Assembly (NCBI GenBank): GCA_037951105.1
Contig: JBAMJV010009665.1
Location: forward strand, 1-64,000
Direction of reading: 5' to 3'
Length of the DNA: 64,000 bases
From: Echinarachnius parma
Lineage: Eukaryota > Echinodermata > Echinoidea > Clypeasteroida > Echinarachniidae
Positions 23,440-35,118 of this stretch are shown piece by piece. The notes below the pieces were generated by a model. It made no database searches, was not told the DNA's origin, and saw nothing but the letters and a program-made list of their open reading frames with translations. The translations under genes and the position numbers were made by a program. Within the stretch, counting starts at the first letter, position 1; each line of letters begins with the position of its first letter.

Positions 23440-25085
23440 TGTACATGTAGCTATAGTACAAGTGGTCAATCAGTTTACATATATATGTTTTTAGTTTATA
23501 TAATTACATATTTGTAGTTATATCCAAATGAAAAATGCATACACATGTCAATAGAGTTGGATAGACAGCTAGATAAATCCAAAAGAATAAGCACAAATAT
23601 AAACACAAATACCTCTCAGTAGACAGAAGAGATATAGATAGAGATAGAGCCAATGTTTTGTTAGCTACATACATGCAGTACTAAAAATATGTAACTCAAT
23701 TTTGGAAGACAATATCAAAACTGTGATATTGGCCTACATGTTAGTTCAAACCTGAGTACATGTAGCTTTGCATTATTTCTCTTGGTCAGTCAGTTTACTT
23801 ATATTCCAAAGAAAAACATAAACATTCAACTGTCATTTGAGTTGTATTTAAACAGACATTCGTACCTCTGAAAACAGTCCTGAAAATTATGTAAAATGAG
23901 TCTATAAATATTATGATAGTTTTCCACAAAGTAAGACTATATTTATGTAGAATTAGTCAATCAATTTTTGAGTCCTAAGAAAAACATTTATAAACATTCA
24001 ACTGTCATTTGGGTTTTAGAGACTGCTAGCTAGGGCTAATCAGATGTGTGTATCTCAATTTCAGATGACAACTTGATATTAGTGTGCATAAATTATAATG
24101 CATAGTTGACACCTACATAGGTGTATCTAGGGATTCTCAAGTCATATTCCAGAGAAACACATTTATCCACATTCAACTGTCATTTTAGTTGTAGAGACAG
24201 TTAGATCCAATGTTTGCATATTAGCTCTCAGACGTGATACTTCTCAATTTCAGATGACGTAAACTTGAAAACTATTATATTGACGTACATATTAGTTGAT
24301 ACTCTGTAGAGCTCTAGCTTTACCTCTATAGACTACCTTGGTAATAATCAGTTTACACATTTTGGGGTTATTTTGCAAAGATCTATTTAACACAAACATA
24401 CACCTGTCAATTGAGATGATGAGACGGTTTTATGAACTAAGATCCAATGTTTGCATTAGCTCTAACTGACTTGTGTATATATATCTCAATTTCAGATGAC
24501 AACTTGACAATTTGATATTAGTGTGCATTATACTGTACTTGCATAGTTGACGCCTATTTGGTCAATCAGTTAAACATATTTTTTTAGTTATGTTCAAAAG
24601 AAGAAAAAAACAGAAACATTCACATGTCATTTGAGTTGAGAAGGCAGCTAGTGCCAATATTTGCGTTAGCTATCAGACGTGTGTATCTCTATTACAGTTC
24701 TGAAACATTACTGGTGTTTATAAAGCACTCTAGTTTAATAGCTTTGAGTAGAATTGATCAATCAGTTTACATATTTTCAGTTATATTCAAAAGTCTCAAA
24801 GATGAACACCTATAAACACCTGTCAATATAGTTGAGTAGACACATCTTTCTAATGTTTGCGTTTATAGCTCTCAGACGTGTGTATCTCAATCTCAGATGA
24901 AAACTTGACAATTTGATATTAGTGTGCATTATTCTAGTTACTTTGTTGACATGTGCAAAAGGAAAAACATAAACATTTCACCTGTCATCTGAGTTAGGAG
25001 ACACCTCTAGCCAATGTTTGCGTTAGCTCTCAAACGTGTGAATCTCAATTTCAGATGACAACTTGTCAATAATGATGTCACTGAT
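23440..25085 (+). repeat. Degenerate tandem array, about eight units of 160-290 bp
   Basis: The order CAGTTTACATATTTT, AGAAAAACAT, AACATTCAACTGTCATTTGA, CCAATGTTTGCRTTAGCTCT, CAGACGTGTGTATCTCAATT and CAGATGACAACTTGA recurs. The CTGTCAT word falls at about 23542, 23829, 24000, 24175, 24411, 24624, 24820 and 24980. Units are much more diverged than in the 12.5-14 kb array, so this one is older. Short frames inside are not genes. Confidence 0.85.
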
Positions 25086-25259
25086 GTGTGTAATCCGCAA
25101 ACATCAATTGATACATGTGGGGCAACACCCTGTTGTACTGCCATCGTCACAATAACCCACTTGTTTGTTAACACGCTATGGTACTGAAAGTTATGTGTTT
25201 TTTTTCCCCTGTATTTTTTAGAAGTAGGCATAACAATGCACTGTATTACCAGCTTAATA

Positions 25260-25738
25260 AAACCCCTTCTTAATTGGGAAAAATAAACCTCACCTCGATG
25301 TTACCCGAGCGACTTGTGGATAAGAAACAGTAGGTGTCAGGTCATAAAACATGCGGCGAGCCTTCGGACTCATTCTTAATCTAGCATCCGCAAAATCCTC
25401 ACTCGGGTAGGTTACCATAACAACCGCACCTCCCTCATCACGCGAACAGCTGGGGCGACGTGGAGTAGGGGCGCGCGCTGTGTTTTTGTTCACGGCCATG
25501 ACGTCTTCTACCCGGGTAACGTTCCGCACGCGTCTTAATAGACGGTTTATCAGGATGTCATCCGGGTGTCGTGAGGACATCACCCTGACCCGACTAGGGT
25601 GAATCTCACCCCGATGTCGTCCGGATGTCGTCCTGATGTCATCCCGATTGGAGCTTCTTAATAGAAACGGTGTAGGATCTCATCCGGACAACATCAGGAC
25701 GTCACCGCGACTATTTTTTTTTTATTAAGAAGGGGTTT
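25260..25738 (-). mobile_element. GC-rich inverted-repeat element with a 97-codon frame
   Basis: A 479-bp block bounded by AAACCCCTTCTTAAT and ATTAAGAAGGGGTTT with AATA on both flanks. Its interior is far richer in CpG than its surroundings. The right half is a degenerate repeat of GATGTCRTCC with inverted copies. A minus-strand frame (25290-25583, 97 codons, containing RRVRNVTRVEDVMAVNKN) is unusually long for this window, but I recognise no domain. It could be a captured host or transposon coding fragment, or a by-product of high GC content. Confidence 0.7.
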
Positions 25739-25859
25739 AATATACCTCTTTGGTCACTTACTCATCGGTCATCTAGTAAATGACCTAACACCTTTATATG
25801 TACAAATTGTCAGTCCTTTGGTCACTTACAATGGGCAGATGCTACTTCTGGTCAGTACT

Positions 25860-25965
25860 AGTAGGAAATATATGGGGGCTGAGGGCGATTTTGCCCCCTA
25901 ATTGTCAAAATAGCCCTCTGAAATCAGTAGGTAGCCCCTAAAATTACTATATAGGGTATTATGTT
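25860..25965. repeat. AGCCCC dispersed repeat, copy 2
   Basis: It repeats the phrase at 6622-6730, including AAATCAGTAGGTAGCCCCTA. The copies are roughly 85 percent alike by eye and share orientation. Confidence 0.7.
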
Positions 25966-26007
25966 TTACCATTATAGAGTACAGAAGCCATGACGTCATA
26001 AAAATCC

Positions 26008-26338
26008 TTTTTTAGAATTTTCAAATTTGAACTTCATTTTTAGAAAGAGCATGACAAATAATGTCTAAATACCTAAAATCAATTGAATATGTTAAGTATT
26101 GGCTGAGATATGCCCATCCAAATGAATTTTACTTCAATGGGCAATCAGTGTTATAGGGCACTGGTTCATAAAGTTACGAACCAGTGCACTATAACACTGA
26201 TTGCCTATTGGAAACAAAAATCATTCGGATGGGCATATCTCATCCAATACTTAACATTCAATTGAGTTTCAGTATTTAGACATTATTTTGTATGCTCATT
26301 CTGAAAATGAAGTTCAAATTTTAAAATTTTAAAAATTG
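26008..26338. repeat. 330-bp foldback (imperfect palindrome)
   Basis: Left arm 26008-26169 and right arm 26180-26338 are near-complete reverse complements around GCACTGGTTC-loop-GAACCAGTGC. The arms include GATATGCCCATCC/GGATGGGCATATC and AACACTGATTGCC. A transcript through it would form a long stem. It has no terminal target duplication that I could define, and it abuts a MITE copy. Confidence 0.9.
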
Positions 26339-26340
26339 AG

Positions 26341-26545
26341 AATTGCACAAATACACAAAAACACACACACACACACATATAACACACATATATCGCAAAT
26401 TATGCAAAAAAAAAAAAAAAGAAAGAAAGAAAAAAAAAAAAAAAAAAAATCAGAAAAAACCTTTAGGGACAGCGGTATTTTTTAATAGTGTCGGGCGGGT
26501 TACGCCAATACAACAATTTATTTTTCATGGCCTTAGGCTAGACTT
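26341..26545 (+). mobile_element. PIF/Harbinger-like MITE, family E copy 2 (5'-truncated)
   Basis: It matches 22326-22492 from CACAAATACACAAAAACACA through the A-rich tract, CAGAAAAAACCTTTAGGG, TCGGGCGGGTTACGCCAATA and TTATTTTTCATGGCC, then TTA. The left third of the family is absent; the copy begins directly after the foldback. Lys-rich frames are tract translation. Confidence 0.8.
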
Positions 26546-26665
26546 AGAAAATACCTAATCAACGAAGTGACAGACTTTGGAGGAGCAACCTGGAGGTCTC
26601 CGTTTCAAATCCTGGAGAAACCATATATATTTTCTTTGCTCATTTCTAAAATTTATACTCTCCTG

Positions 26666-26824
26666 GACCCCGTTGCAGAGAGAGATACAATCATTGTAAG
26701 TTACAGTTAATTGTAAGTCTGATCATGTGTTCTAAATGCACAAATCTGATTGGTTGGAATGCACAAATTTTATGACTTACAATTAATTAATTATAACTTA
26801 CAATCTCTTTCTGCAACAGGGCCT
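26666..26824. mobile_element. Short palindromic MITE, CCCTGTTGCAG type
   Basis: About 159 bp. The left end CCCCGTTGCAGAGAGAGATA pairs with the right end TCTTTCTGCAACAGGGCC. Inner AATTGTAAGTC pairs with GACTTACAATT. Its termini resemble the widespread GGCCCTGTTGCA group (often PIF/Harbinger-like). Flanking TGG on both sides may be the target duplication. Confidence 0.75.
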
Positions 26825-27243
26825 TGGTCAGTTTCCTTATAAATGTTTGAAACTGTTTCTTAGGTATCGGTATGAAATATTTGATGACCCTGTCTGGTCA
26901 GTTATCTACGGGAATGTATACATGTAGCTCACTAGTATATATATGGCCAGTACATGTCAGAGATGTCCTCTTCAGGAGTTAATAAACTCTTTACAATTAA
27001 GTGCAATGTAGGTCTCCTTCTTTCGGTCAGTGCTCAGTTGATGTATGATGTGTCACATACTGCATCTGTGGACAAAATCAGCCTGGGTCAAGTATTGGAT
27101 AGCATATATTCTGTAGCATATGGTCAGCACATACATGTATATACATTAGGACTTCCCTTCAAGAGTTAATTATTATCTTTACAATGTATAATGTAGGTCT
27201 CAGACTTTGGTCAGTACTCAATTGATAGATGATTTCTCTTTAA

Positions 27244-27803
27244 ATGACAATGAAACCCAAGCAAAATGTTGATTTCATAGACTTGAAGAGATTAGGAGGA
27301 ATTATCTCTGAAAGTTAGATCATAATTGGGCAAGAAACAAGAAAACTATGGCTCTTTGAAGATGTCCATTTATTCCTACGGGGAACTCAAATTGGCAACG
27401 CACTCTGATAAGTGTGTGGACTACTCCCCATATGTTTTGTACACAAATGTTCCCATTTTTACAGTTTTCTTCATAGTCACACTTTTCCATTCCCCCAACT
27501 CATGATATGTTATGTATAAATGCATTCTACAAAACATATATGTTGAACTCAAACGAAGGGTAAACATACATTTTGAGAAAATTGAACAAAATTGAAATGT
27601 TGCGTACGATATGTATGGGGAGTAGTCCACAACTTTGCCAGAGTGCGTTGCCAATTTGAGTCACACGTAGAAATAAATGGCTTTTTTCAAAGAGCTATAG
27701 TTTTCTTATTTCTTGACCGATTGTGCTCAAATTTTCAGGGACTGTTCATCCTATTTAGTGTCTCATAGTGCATAACAACAATTTGTCGTGATTCCATTGT
27801 CCT
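27244..27803 (-). mobile_element. TTAA-flanked foldback MITE, family C copy 2
   Basis: 560 bp between TTAA (27240-27243) and TTAA (27804-27807). It is the reverse orientation of 15208-15766 with the same internal inverted repeat (GGCAACGCACTCTG against CAGAGTGCGTTGCC). Two intact TTAA flanks make this the better-preserved insertion. The 77-codon minus-strand frame here and the 101-codon frame in copy 1 encode the same phrase (YHEFGEWKSVTMKKTVKMG) because the copies are homologous, not because it is a gene. Confidence 0.9.
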
Positions 27804-28050
27804 TTAAGGAGTATTGGTCAAGTATGCGATTGGTTTGCATTCTGTAGTATACTGTGCTACTAAAGCAGGCCTGTGAAGTTCAGATTTTGTATATATCTGG
27901 TGCACTGGAATACAAGGATATAGAGCTTGATATCTAGATTTCTGTATGAAAATCATATTAATGAGTTTTTAAATTGAAAATTGTCTTCATCATTTACAAA
28001 GCATGTTAAATGTTTATCAGTGAATGGTTCCTTTAATAGAGATACATGTA

Positions 28051-28207
28051 CAGTCAACTCTGCCTATATAAAGTCGAATTTGCATAAGCTGAATAGTCGC
28101 CTAAGTCGAAGGTGTTAGTCCTTTTGCTTTATTTTCTATTGTTTTAACCTTACATAAGTCAATTTCATAAGTCAAAGCAATTCATTCAGTCCCAACAGAG
28201 TTGACTG
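28051..28207. mobile_element. Short MITE with CAGTCAACTCTG ends
   Basis: 157 bp starting CAGTCAACTCTGCC and ending CAACAGAGTTGACTG. Inner AAGTCGAATTTGCATAAG pairs loosely with CATAAGTCAA repeats. The terminus CAGTCAA is shared with the elements at 38704-39251 and 46974-47156, suggesting one superfamily. Confidence 0.7.
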
Positions 28208-28636
28208 ACAAAGTCTATTAATCTAATGTATACAATAATTTTAGTTTATTATCAATAAACTATAAAGTTTATAAACCATTCTTCTACCAGTATTTTGTCC
28301 TCGATTCAGTTATAATTTTATAGGAAATATACATTTATAGATCTGTCTTGAGAAGCACTGTGTACACATACCAGCTTAAATTAATTATGTCTTGCTGAGG
28401 GCTGCCCTTAAACACAGAAACAAAGTTTAATGAACTTTGCGGAAGATAAAGCCATTACACTATAAACGGCCGTTTAGTCTTGTTGACGAGGTCAAATGAT
28501 AGACCGACTTGTCATTATTGTTTAACAATGTCTGCATTCTGAATACCTGATATAAAAGTTTTGAATGATTTGCCCATCCAAATAATGTTTTGCACTTGAA
28601 GATGGAGTTACCAATTTACATTATTTTTAACTCTTG

Positions 28637-29207
28637 TTAAAGGGATAGTTGAGTTTTGGTAGAGAGGGCGCTAGACTACTTCTTTTTTGTGTGACGTAAT
28701 GAAAAACTGAGTGTAAAATTTGACTTGAGCATAATATTTAAATAATAAAATCATCTTTTTGATCAAAATCGGTTTAGAGACTGCTGAAATATCCATAAAT
28801 ATAACAATTTGTAATAAACCTGGGGCCCCAGGTTTATTACAGAATTTTGAACCAGCCGTTACAAATTTTAAAAATGCTTCCTCTTTTCAAAAAGTTACAA
28901 AATAGGTATTTAAATAGTTGTTGGTTATTTCTCTATCTAATCACTATTTAACAAAGCATCACATGCACAATATTTTATTCAAAATGGTTGAAACCGATGA
29001 GTGTTTAGAGAGCGCCCTCTTACGTTTTAATGGCTCTTTTTGAATGATAACATGATCTTTACTACGTCATTTGTAATTTTGTGTTCCTTTCTACATGTAG
29101 TTATAACTTAGTTTGTAATGTAAATAATGATGCAGGTTTTGGTTACTAAAATTCAGTTTCACCAAAACTGTACTCTCCTTTATACCAGAACTCAACTATC
29201 CCTTTAA
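28637..29207 (+). mobile_element. TTAA-flanked MITE, family A copy 2
   Basis: 571 bp including TTAA flanks (28637-28640, 29204-29207). Left AGGGATAGTTGAGTTTTGGT, right ACCAGAACTCAACTATCCCT. Same orientation as copy 1; shared interior includes TAATGAAAAACTGAGTGT and AATGGCTCTTTTTGAATGAT. Its near-perfect ends make it the best reference copy of the family in this window. Confidence 0.92.
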
Positions 29208-30002
29208 GCCTGATCTTGGGATATTTCTTAGTATAGTTTTTAAAAGTGGATAATGAAAGTTATTTGTTATTATTATTATATTTTTAATATTTTTTGGGAT
29301 AAATTTACACATCCAAAATTGTGGACATTTATATATTGTCCAATGTTGATACATTTGTTGATAAATTTGTAACCGTTCCTACAGTCAGAGGGACATTATT
29401 GGTTTTGATATTGTGCTCATTAAGTAAACATCATTATAAATTGATCTAAAGGTCACACATGTCATGGAATGTGACTTAGTTAGAAAATAAATTGTCCATT
29501 AACCTGTTGCTTACCTGAACCAGATCTGGGCTATGCATGTATGTGTAACCCACATAGTCTTCACTCAGTGCGGGGGGAACACTAAAGTATAAACAGAGAG
29601 TCTCCCACCTCTCTGGTATAAACTAGGAAAACTATAGTCTATAGGGCACAGGCAATGGCCTGTTTTAGTTGACTGGTAAATTACTCACACAAACCACCAT
29701 CCACATTCACCACTGGCAGAACTGACAACGAGGAGAATAAATATACACCTGTTAAAACATAATTAAAGTTCGGGTATACCTACGTACCCATATGAATCAG
29801 TGAATACACTACTTTATTTAACTTAACAATCAAATGGTGAGGCAATCAACATAGTGTTACAATAGAATATATAAGAAAACGGTGGCCACTTACATTTGGG
29901 TCAGGTACATAATTATGATCTCAATTAAAAGGAATACTTAAGTGCACATTACTCGCGGGGCCCATTGATGATTTCCCTGTAGCGAGTAGTCACTTTTGCT
30001 GG
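29208..30002. other. Unannotated stretch
   Basis: No gene or array seen. The words CCCACCTCTCTGGT at 29605-29620 also occur in the hairpin at 40547-40581, and ATTAACCTGTTGCTTACCTG at about 29498 resembles the reverse 85-bp repeat. Confidence 0.3.
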
Positions 30003-30069
30003 CTCGCCGTCGTAGTCGTCGCCATCGTCGTCGTCGCGGTTGTCGTCATCGTTGTCGTGGTTGTCGCTG
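30003..30069. repeat. Imperfect GTC trinucleotide repeat
   Basis: About 22 imperfect GTC/GTT triplets. On the minus strand it would read mostly Asp, Asn and Gly codons, but no flanking open frame or splice context was found, so it is listed as a microsatellite. Confidence 0.85.
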
Positions 30070-32740
30070 AAATCCTTGTCCAATGTTCTCCTTTATCCCA
30101 TTAACACTGATGGCGTGTTAATGTAAGTCTTTACAATATTAACACTAATGGTGTGTTAACATACTTGAAACAAATGGTCGAGATTATAATTCATATCCTG
30201 CAGCCCATGCTGTGAAGTTGGGCTTTGTATCCTCTCCTCCAACAGTTCTTTTATAATTCTAACTCGCCAAAGCCATGTTCGAAACGTAACCCTACCGAAG
30301 TGAAGATATGGTTTAGAATTGTCTAAACTAGTTGTTTTGCTCCTGTAGGAGAATGTCAAAGGGTGACAACCATGTGGAACTGTGTCTCTCAGAATATATC
30401 CTCCTTTAGACTTGTCCAGTAAAATGATGGTAAAATTATGGTATAAATTCTGTTCAATTTCACCTCCAACAGTCCATTTTATATCGAGCCTTTACTACTG
30501 GACTCTATGGGAGTTCTTATATGTCCATCAAAAAGGGTAGGGGTTCTTGTAACTTTGTAATTGGATACATTCTCTAATTTCCTAAAATAATGACTTCAAC
30601 TTATTCCTATTGGTCAAAGGCATTTTGTTTGGGGTGTGGTTTAATATAATAGTCCCGCCTCTACAGGAAATACAAAAAGAATATCAAAATTATCTTGAAG
30701 AGTAAGCATATTTTCTCCATAGTAACAATGGTCATTCATCACACCAATATCTTATAATTAATACCCCGTAGCCAGAAAGTCTACCACCAATTCTAAACAA
30801 AACTCTAGATTGACATCCAACAAAGTTATTATATTCTTTATAAAAAATGACCAGACTAAGAGAAAACAGGTATCTTTCTTCGCCTGCTTACCCATTATGT
30901 GGAGGCCAAAGAGTATATTAATGTGATTTAGAATATTCTTCCTTCATAAAGTGATCCCTAATGTATACAACAAGCAAGGTCTAGACCATTAAGTGTGTGT
31001 CCACTGCTAGCACATGAAGGCGTCAAATACAAAGCGTTGTGGGATCACACTAACCTTAAAGATGGGAGGAATTATAAGTTAATGTAGCTGCATAAGAACC
31101 CACCCACATTGTCCTAATAGGGGCGTTCACACCACTATGTTACATATGTACAGTCTATGGGGATTTCAGAATCTTGAATATTGTTACAAGCATAATTCCT
31201 ACAGAGGTACAAGTATTTGGACTTTGATATTGTTGATGTTGAATGTTATGTAGTCACAAATTATATAATCTAAAGGTCACAAATTATGTCATTTGTGCTA
31301 CATGCAGAGCTCTCTTTTGTGTTATTTTGAAATACTATTTTGAATACGTAATCATAACAAGGACCTGTGAGGCTGTGATAGACTACATGCCAACATGGTC
31401 TATTCTTCTTGACCCTGATCCGTGTTGGACTGTCCTTTGAATGATACTACATAATGAGGAGGTCAAACAAACTTTATTTCGTAACATTCAAATTAACATG
31501 TCATTGATGATGTATTCATGTAAACAGTTATTTTCTTTTCTAAAGAGGAACATGTACATGTAATTTCCCCAGCCAGGGCCAGTTCAGAATGGGTTAATGG
31601 ATAAACTTTATGAAGAGATGATTGTGAAAGTAATTGTGAGTTTTATGGACAGTACCTACATGTAATATGTGTAATTTATATTCAAGGGAATCTGTTGGCC
31701 CCGGTCGTCTTCATTGAATTATTCTGGCTTTGTTGTAGCAATCCTTAATATTGATACGGTCCTGTGTACATTACTTAGACTTGGCCTTAATGGACTTGAA
31801 CAAACAATATATTTGACAAGTTTACCAAATAATGATGACCTTTGCATGAGATAATATATGCTTTTCCCTTTGTATAATTTACCTTGATTATGAGATGGTC
31901 TGGTCTAACAGTTAAAGTGATCCATCAACTTTATACAATTTTTTCCAAAAGTGATATTTGAGACTTCAATCATATACCAATAACATTGTAAGGTTCTTCT
32001 AAATTATATTTTGATATTTTCATTAAAAAAATAACAATGTTTACCCAGTGAAAATGTGAATTTATTTTGATGACAGAGCTTATCCCAGATACTATAAATG
32101 AACAAAGTATCCGAATTTGGATACTTTGACTACAATAGAAAAGCATTCCGGGACGCTTAATTTAAAATCAATCCTAAATATCTCCATGGATTATTAGGGA
32201 GACATAATTTGAAAAATCATCTGTTGCCATAAAGCCAAATAACAAGGTACAAGACAAAGTTAATGGATCTTAGTAGGTGGATGACCACGAATGTGTGGTA
32301 TGACCAAAACAAGACTTGTATGTCAAATACAAACAAAGTATAATAGCCAAAAGTTGCGTTAAAACTTACACAAGATTAGGATTTGCCTTGATTCAGTTTT
32401 GTCAAGTAGGACATGAAAATATCCAAGATTCGGAAGTAATGAAACTTCCCTGTATGATGTTAATCTATTTCATTTGTGCTTGTATCTTTGCCAAAACTTA
32501 TTGTTTTGACCATTTTACAAGCATATACAATCAAACTGATACAATATCCCCATATTATTCAACCAATGTGTTGCATGTTCTATTCACTAAAGAAAAGATG
32601 TGTTGAATGTGTGTTCATTCAGGAACCATTGTTTAGCAAAATATTGTTAGGTTGAAAGGTCGAGGGGCTTGAAAATGTAAAAATAATGTACAGAACATGC
32701 AACAATTATCACCTTCTTTGCAAAAGTTATGCTTTAATTG
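30070..32740. other. Long featureless stretch
   Basis: No gene, array or mobile element with supported ends. The frames at 31243-31440 and 32316-32606 have AT-driven composition and no recognised domain. It could be intron of the + strand gene suggested at 39-47 kb. Confidence 0.35.
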
Positions 32741-32744
32741 TCTG

Positions 32745-33060
32745 CTTTATATGAACTTGTATAGTTCAGATTTTAATTTCAGATAAATGTCCTAGTTATA
32801 TTTAGCCAATAGAGTTAATTACTTGTATTATTTTGTCAACCCTGACCAAATTCCCTTTTAAATTTCAGATTTTGATTTCAGATTAATTCTCTTGTTTCCA
32901 TTCACAATTTATTGCAAAAATAGAATGCTATTGAAAAGTTAATTACCTGGTTAACTTTGGCTTAACAGGCCAAACTTGCATTTCAGATTTGATTACAGAT
33001 AAATTATCCTAGTTCTTTTCACATTTAATTTAGCGAAAAAAAAGAAAAAAAGAAACAGAT
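32745..33060 (+). repeat. Tandem repeat, three units of about 110 bp
   Basis: TTCAGATTTTRATTTCAGAT, AAATT/AATTCTC, CCTAGTT and GTTAATTACYTG recur at about 32767, 32867 and 32982. Strongly diverged. Confidence 0.7.
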
Positions 33061-33184
33061 ATTCATTAATTTGACTGATGTTTGCAAAATATCCAGCATA
33101 TGGCTGAATAAATCCTAGCAGTGCATAATTACCTCACAGAGAGTGAGATCGCTAGTTCTGATAATACTACTCATATGAATAAAA

Positions 33185-34035
33185 AATAATGGGTATCGAC
33201 AACAATCTGCATTAATTGTTTGAATACCCATTATCACTGATTAACTTGTTCTGATTTAAATAGATATAGACGTAATATAGTTAGTTCTCACATGTGCAAG
33301 TAAAGATCATAGGAGTATATATCACTAACAATCTGCATTGTTTGAATACCTGATTAACTTGTGATGAGATACATAATATTACAAATATGCAGTAAAATAC
33401 CCTACAAGTGTATCAACAACAATCTGCATTGTTAGCATTCTTCTGATCTCTTTAAAGGACCTACAGAATACAACGTACTTTGACACTTATTCCATAGTTG
33501 ATGACTTGAAGCATTGGTATGCCGAAGAAAAATCCATGAAATTAAACACAGTAGTGATTTAAGACTAGTTTTCTGATGCCAAATCTCACTTAGCAGCCAG
33601 TTTACGCCCCACCCACATTTAGCGTCCGGAATCGGCGGCGTGATCGACGTGTGATTGACAATTCATTTGTTTACGTCATGACGCGTCATCTACAGAATTT
33701 AATTCATTAGTCCGGTCTTTAGATGACGTCACATTTTGGCGATTTAAAAGGGGCGTTCCCAGGACAATAAGATATTTACTAATTATCCCAAAATTGATTG
33801 ATTTCATGAGAAATGACTGCTAAATTATTTTTCTTCAGGAAAATTACTTATAGAGAGCCGAATTGTGAAAATTAGGCCATCTAGACGCTGTAGTTCCTTT
33901 AAAATACGGAATTAGCACATTCAAACTCCTATTTCAACTTGTTATGATGAGATACATGTACATAATGCTACAAATATGCAATAAATTAATGACTGTACAA
34001 GTTTATCACCAACAATCTGCATATTCTGCATAATT
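33185..34035 (+). repeat. Tandem repeat, four units, split by a MITE
   Basis: Units with AACAATCTGCAT, GAATACC, TTAACTTGT-GATGAGATACAT, CTACAAATATGCA and ACAAGTTTATCA lie at about 33200-33345, 33330-33425 and 33415-33452, and resume at about 33935-34032. The element at 33456-33898 lies in the gap. Confidence 0.75.
33456..33898 (+). mobile_element. TTAA-flanked MITE, family D
   Basis: 443 bp between TTAA (33452-33455) and TTAA (33899-33902), with ends AGGACCTACAG and CTGTAGTTCCT. The middle is CpG-richer and carries TTTACGTCATGACGCGTCAT and GATGACGTCACATT, words that include or resemble the CRE site TGACGTCA. This is a third family with AGG next to a TTAA flank. No coding capacity. Confidence 0.85.
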
Positions 34036-34049
34036 GGAAGCATACTTCA

Positions 34050-34180
34050 TGCCTGAGAAATTTTGTTTCAAGTTCAATAATGAAATTCGCTTCTCTTTGG
34101 AACAACGATTCCAAACTGGAATATTAATGCCTCGTTTTCCATTGACTCTTTCAAACACAACCTTGAACCTTGAATCATTT
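34050..34180 (+). mobile_element. Possible LINE reverse-transcriptase tail fragment
   Basis: Two short pieces in neighbouring frames read FASLWNN (34086-34106) and NINASFSIDSFKHNL (34120-34164). They resemble the C-terminal pattern of jockey/CR1-like reverse transcriptases (WN.LP, then a Ser/Ala segment, then SF+..L). A frameshift separates the pieces. Only this scrap is visible, with no endonuclease or catalytic domain nearby. Confidence 0.35.
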
Positions 34181-34272
34181 CACTTCAGAGAACATGATTA
34201 ATCATTCGTAGCTCAAATGTGGACACAATCCACATCTTTCTCCTTTAACCGCATAACACTATTGGGGGCGAA

Positions 34273-34298
34273 CCCCCCCCCCCCCCCCCCCCCCCCCC
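34273..34298. repeat. Poly-C tract (26 C)
   Basis: It is preceded by GGGGGCGAAC, so the junction itself is a small palindrome like the TTGGGGGCGAA motif near the right end of the hAT-type element at 42.07 kb. Confidence 0.95.
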
Positions 34299-35118
34299 GA
34301 GACCGAGATCTTGACCAACAAACCTGGTAGGTCTACAAAGGGGCAAAGCATGTTTTTTAAATAATTCAGAATCAAATTTTACATAATCCAGAAACAAAAT
34401 TAATTTGGGAAATAATAGGAAATGAACTAGATTTTAAAAAGATCTGTAAATTATCCAGGACTGCAAGTATGCATATATAAATAGTGTAATTCCCTTTTAT
34501 GACAACAATCTACTGTACATTGTTCAAGAAAATTGTTTGACAAAAATTGTTGAATAGAAAGCTGTTGATCCCTAGGTTTTTGTTGACCATTGTGGTCGTT
34601 AAATTGTTGACTGTTACCACCATGCACCAGTGACTCAGCACCAAAGAATCTTGTCTGAGCAATTATGAATAACCTTTAACAATGGATTAAAATTTCTACC
34701 TGGGTGATTGCTACAATTTCAAATACCTTTTAGGGCCTAGAAAGGGGAAAAAATATTTTGACATGTAGTTAAAAAAAGAGATTATGTAGCAATTTCAAAT
34801 ACCATTTGGGCCTAAAATGGGGAACTATTTTGACAACTAGTTTTTTTTTAATGTAGCAAAAGCCTAATATTTTATTCTATGTATTCATTTGACATTTATT
34901 TCAATTCCTGACATACACATGTGAGTTAGGTGTAACAACATTGTCTGAACTCTGAATTGTAGTGCGAAGAACCAGGACAAAGTTCGGATGATTTTTTTTT
35001 GTTGGTACAGTACGTATTTCGTTATCGTTGTTACACAGATAAAAGTCAGGCCCAACTTTTATCTGTATAATGGCAATAAAATACTGAAAATATTCAGTTG
35101 AGAATACATCTTATATTC
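34299..35118. other. Unannotated stretch
   Basis: A weak two-copy repeat: GCAATTTCAAATACC-type words with GGGCCTARAA and TTTTGACA occur at 34705-34770 and 34786-34850. No gene support. Confidence 0.35.

Noticed and set aside
30003-30069. Possible Asp-rich coding exon on the minus strand
   Set aside because: Only a triplet repeat; no flanking frame or splice sites.
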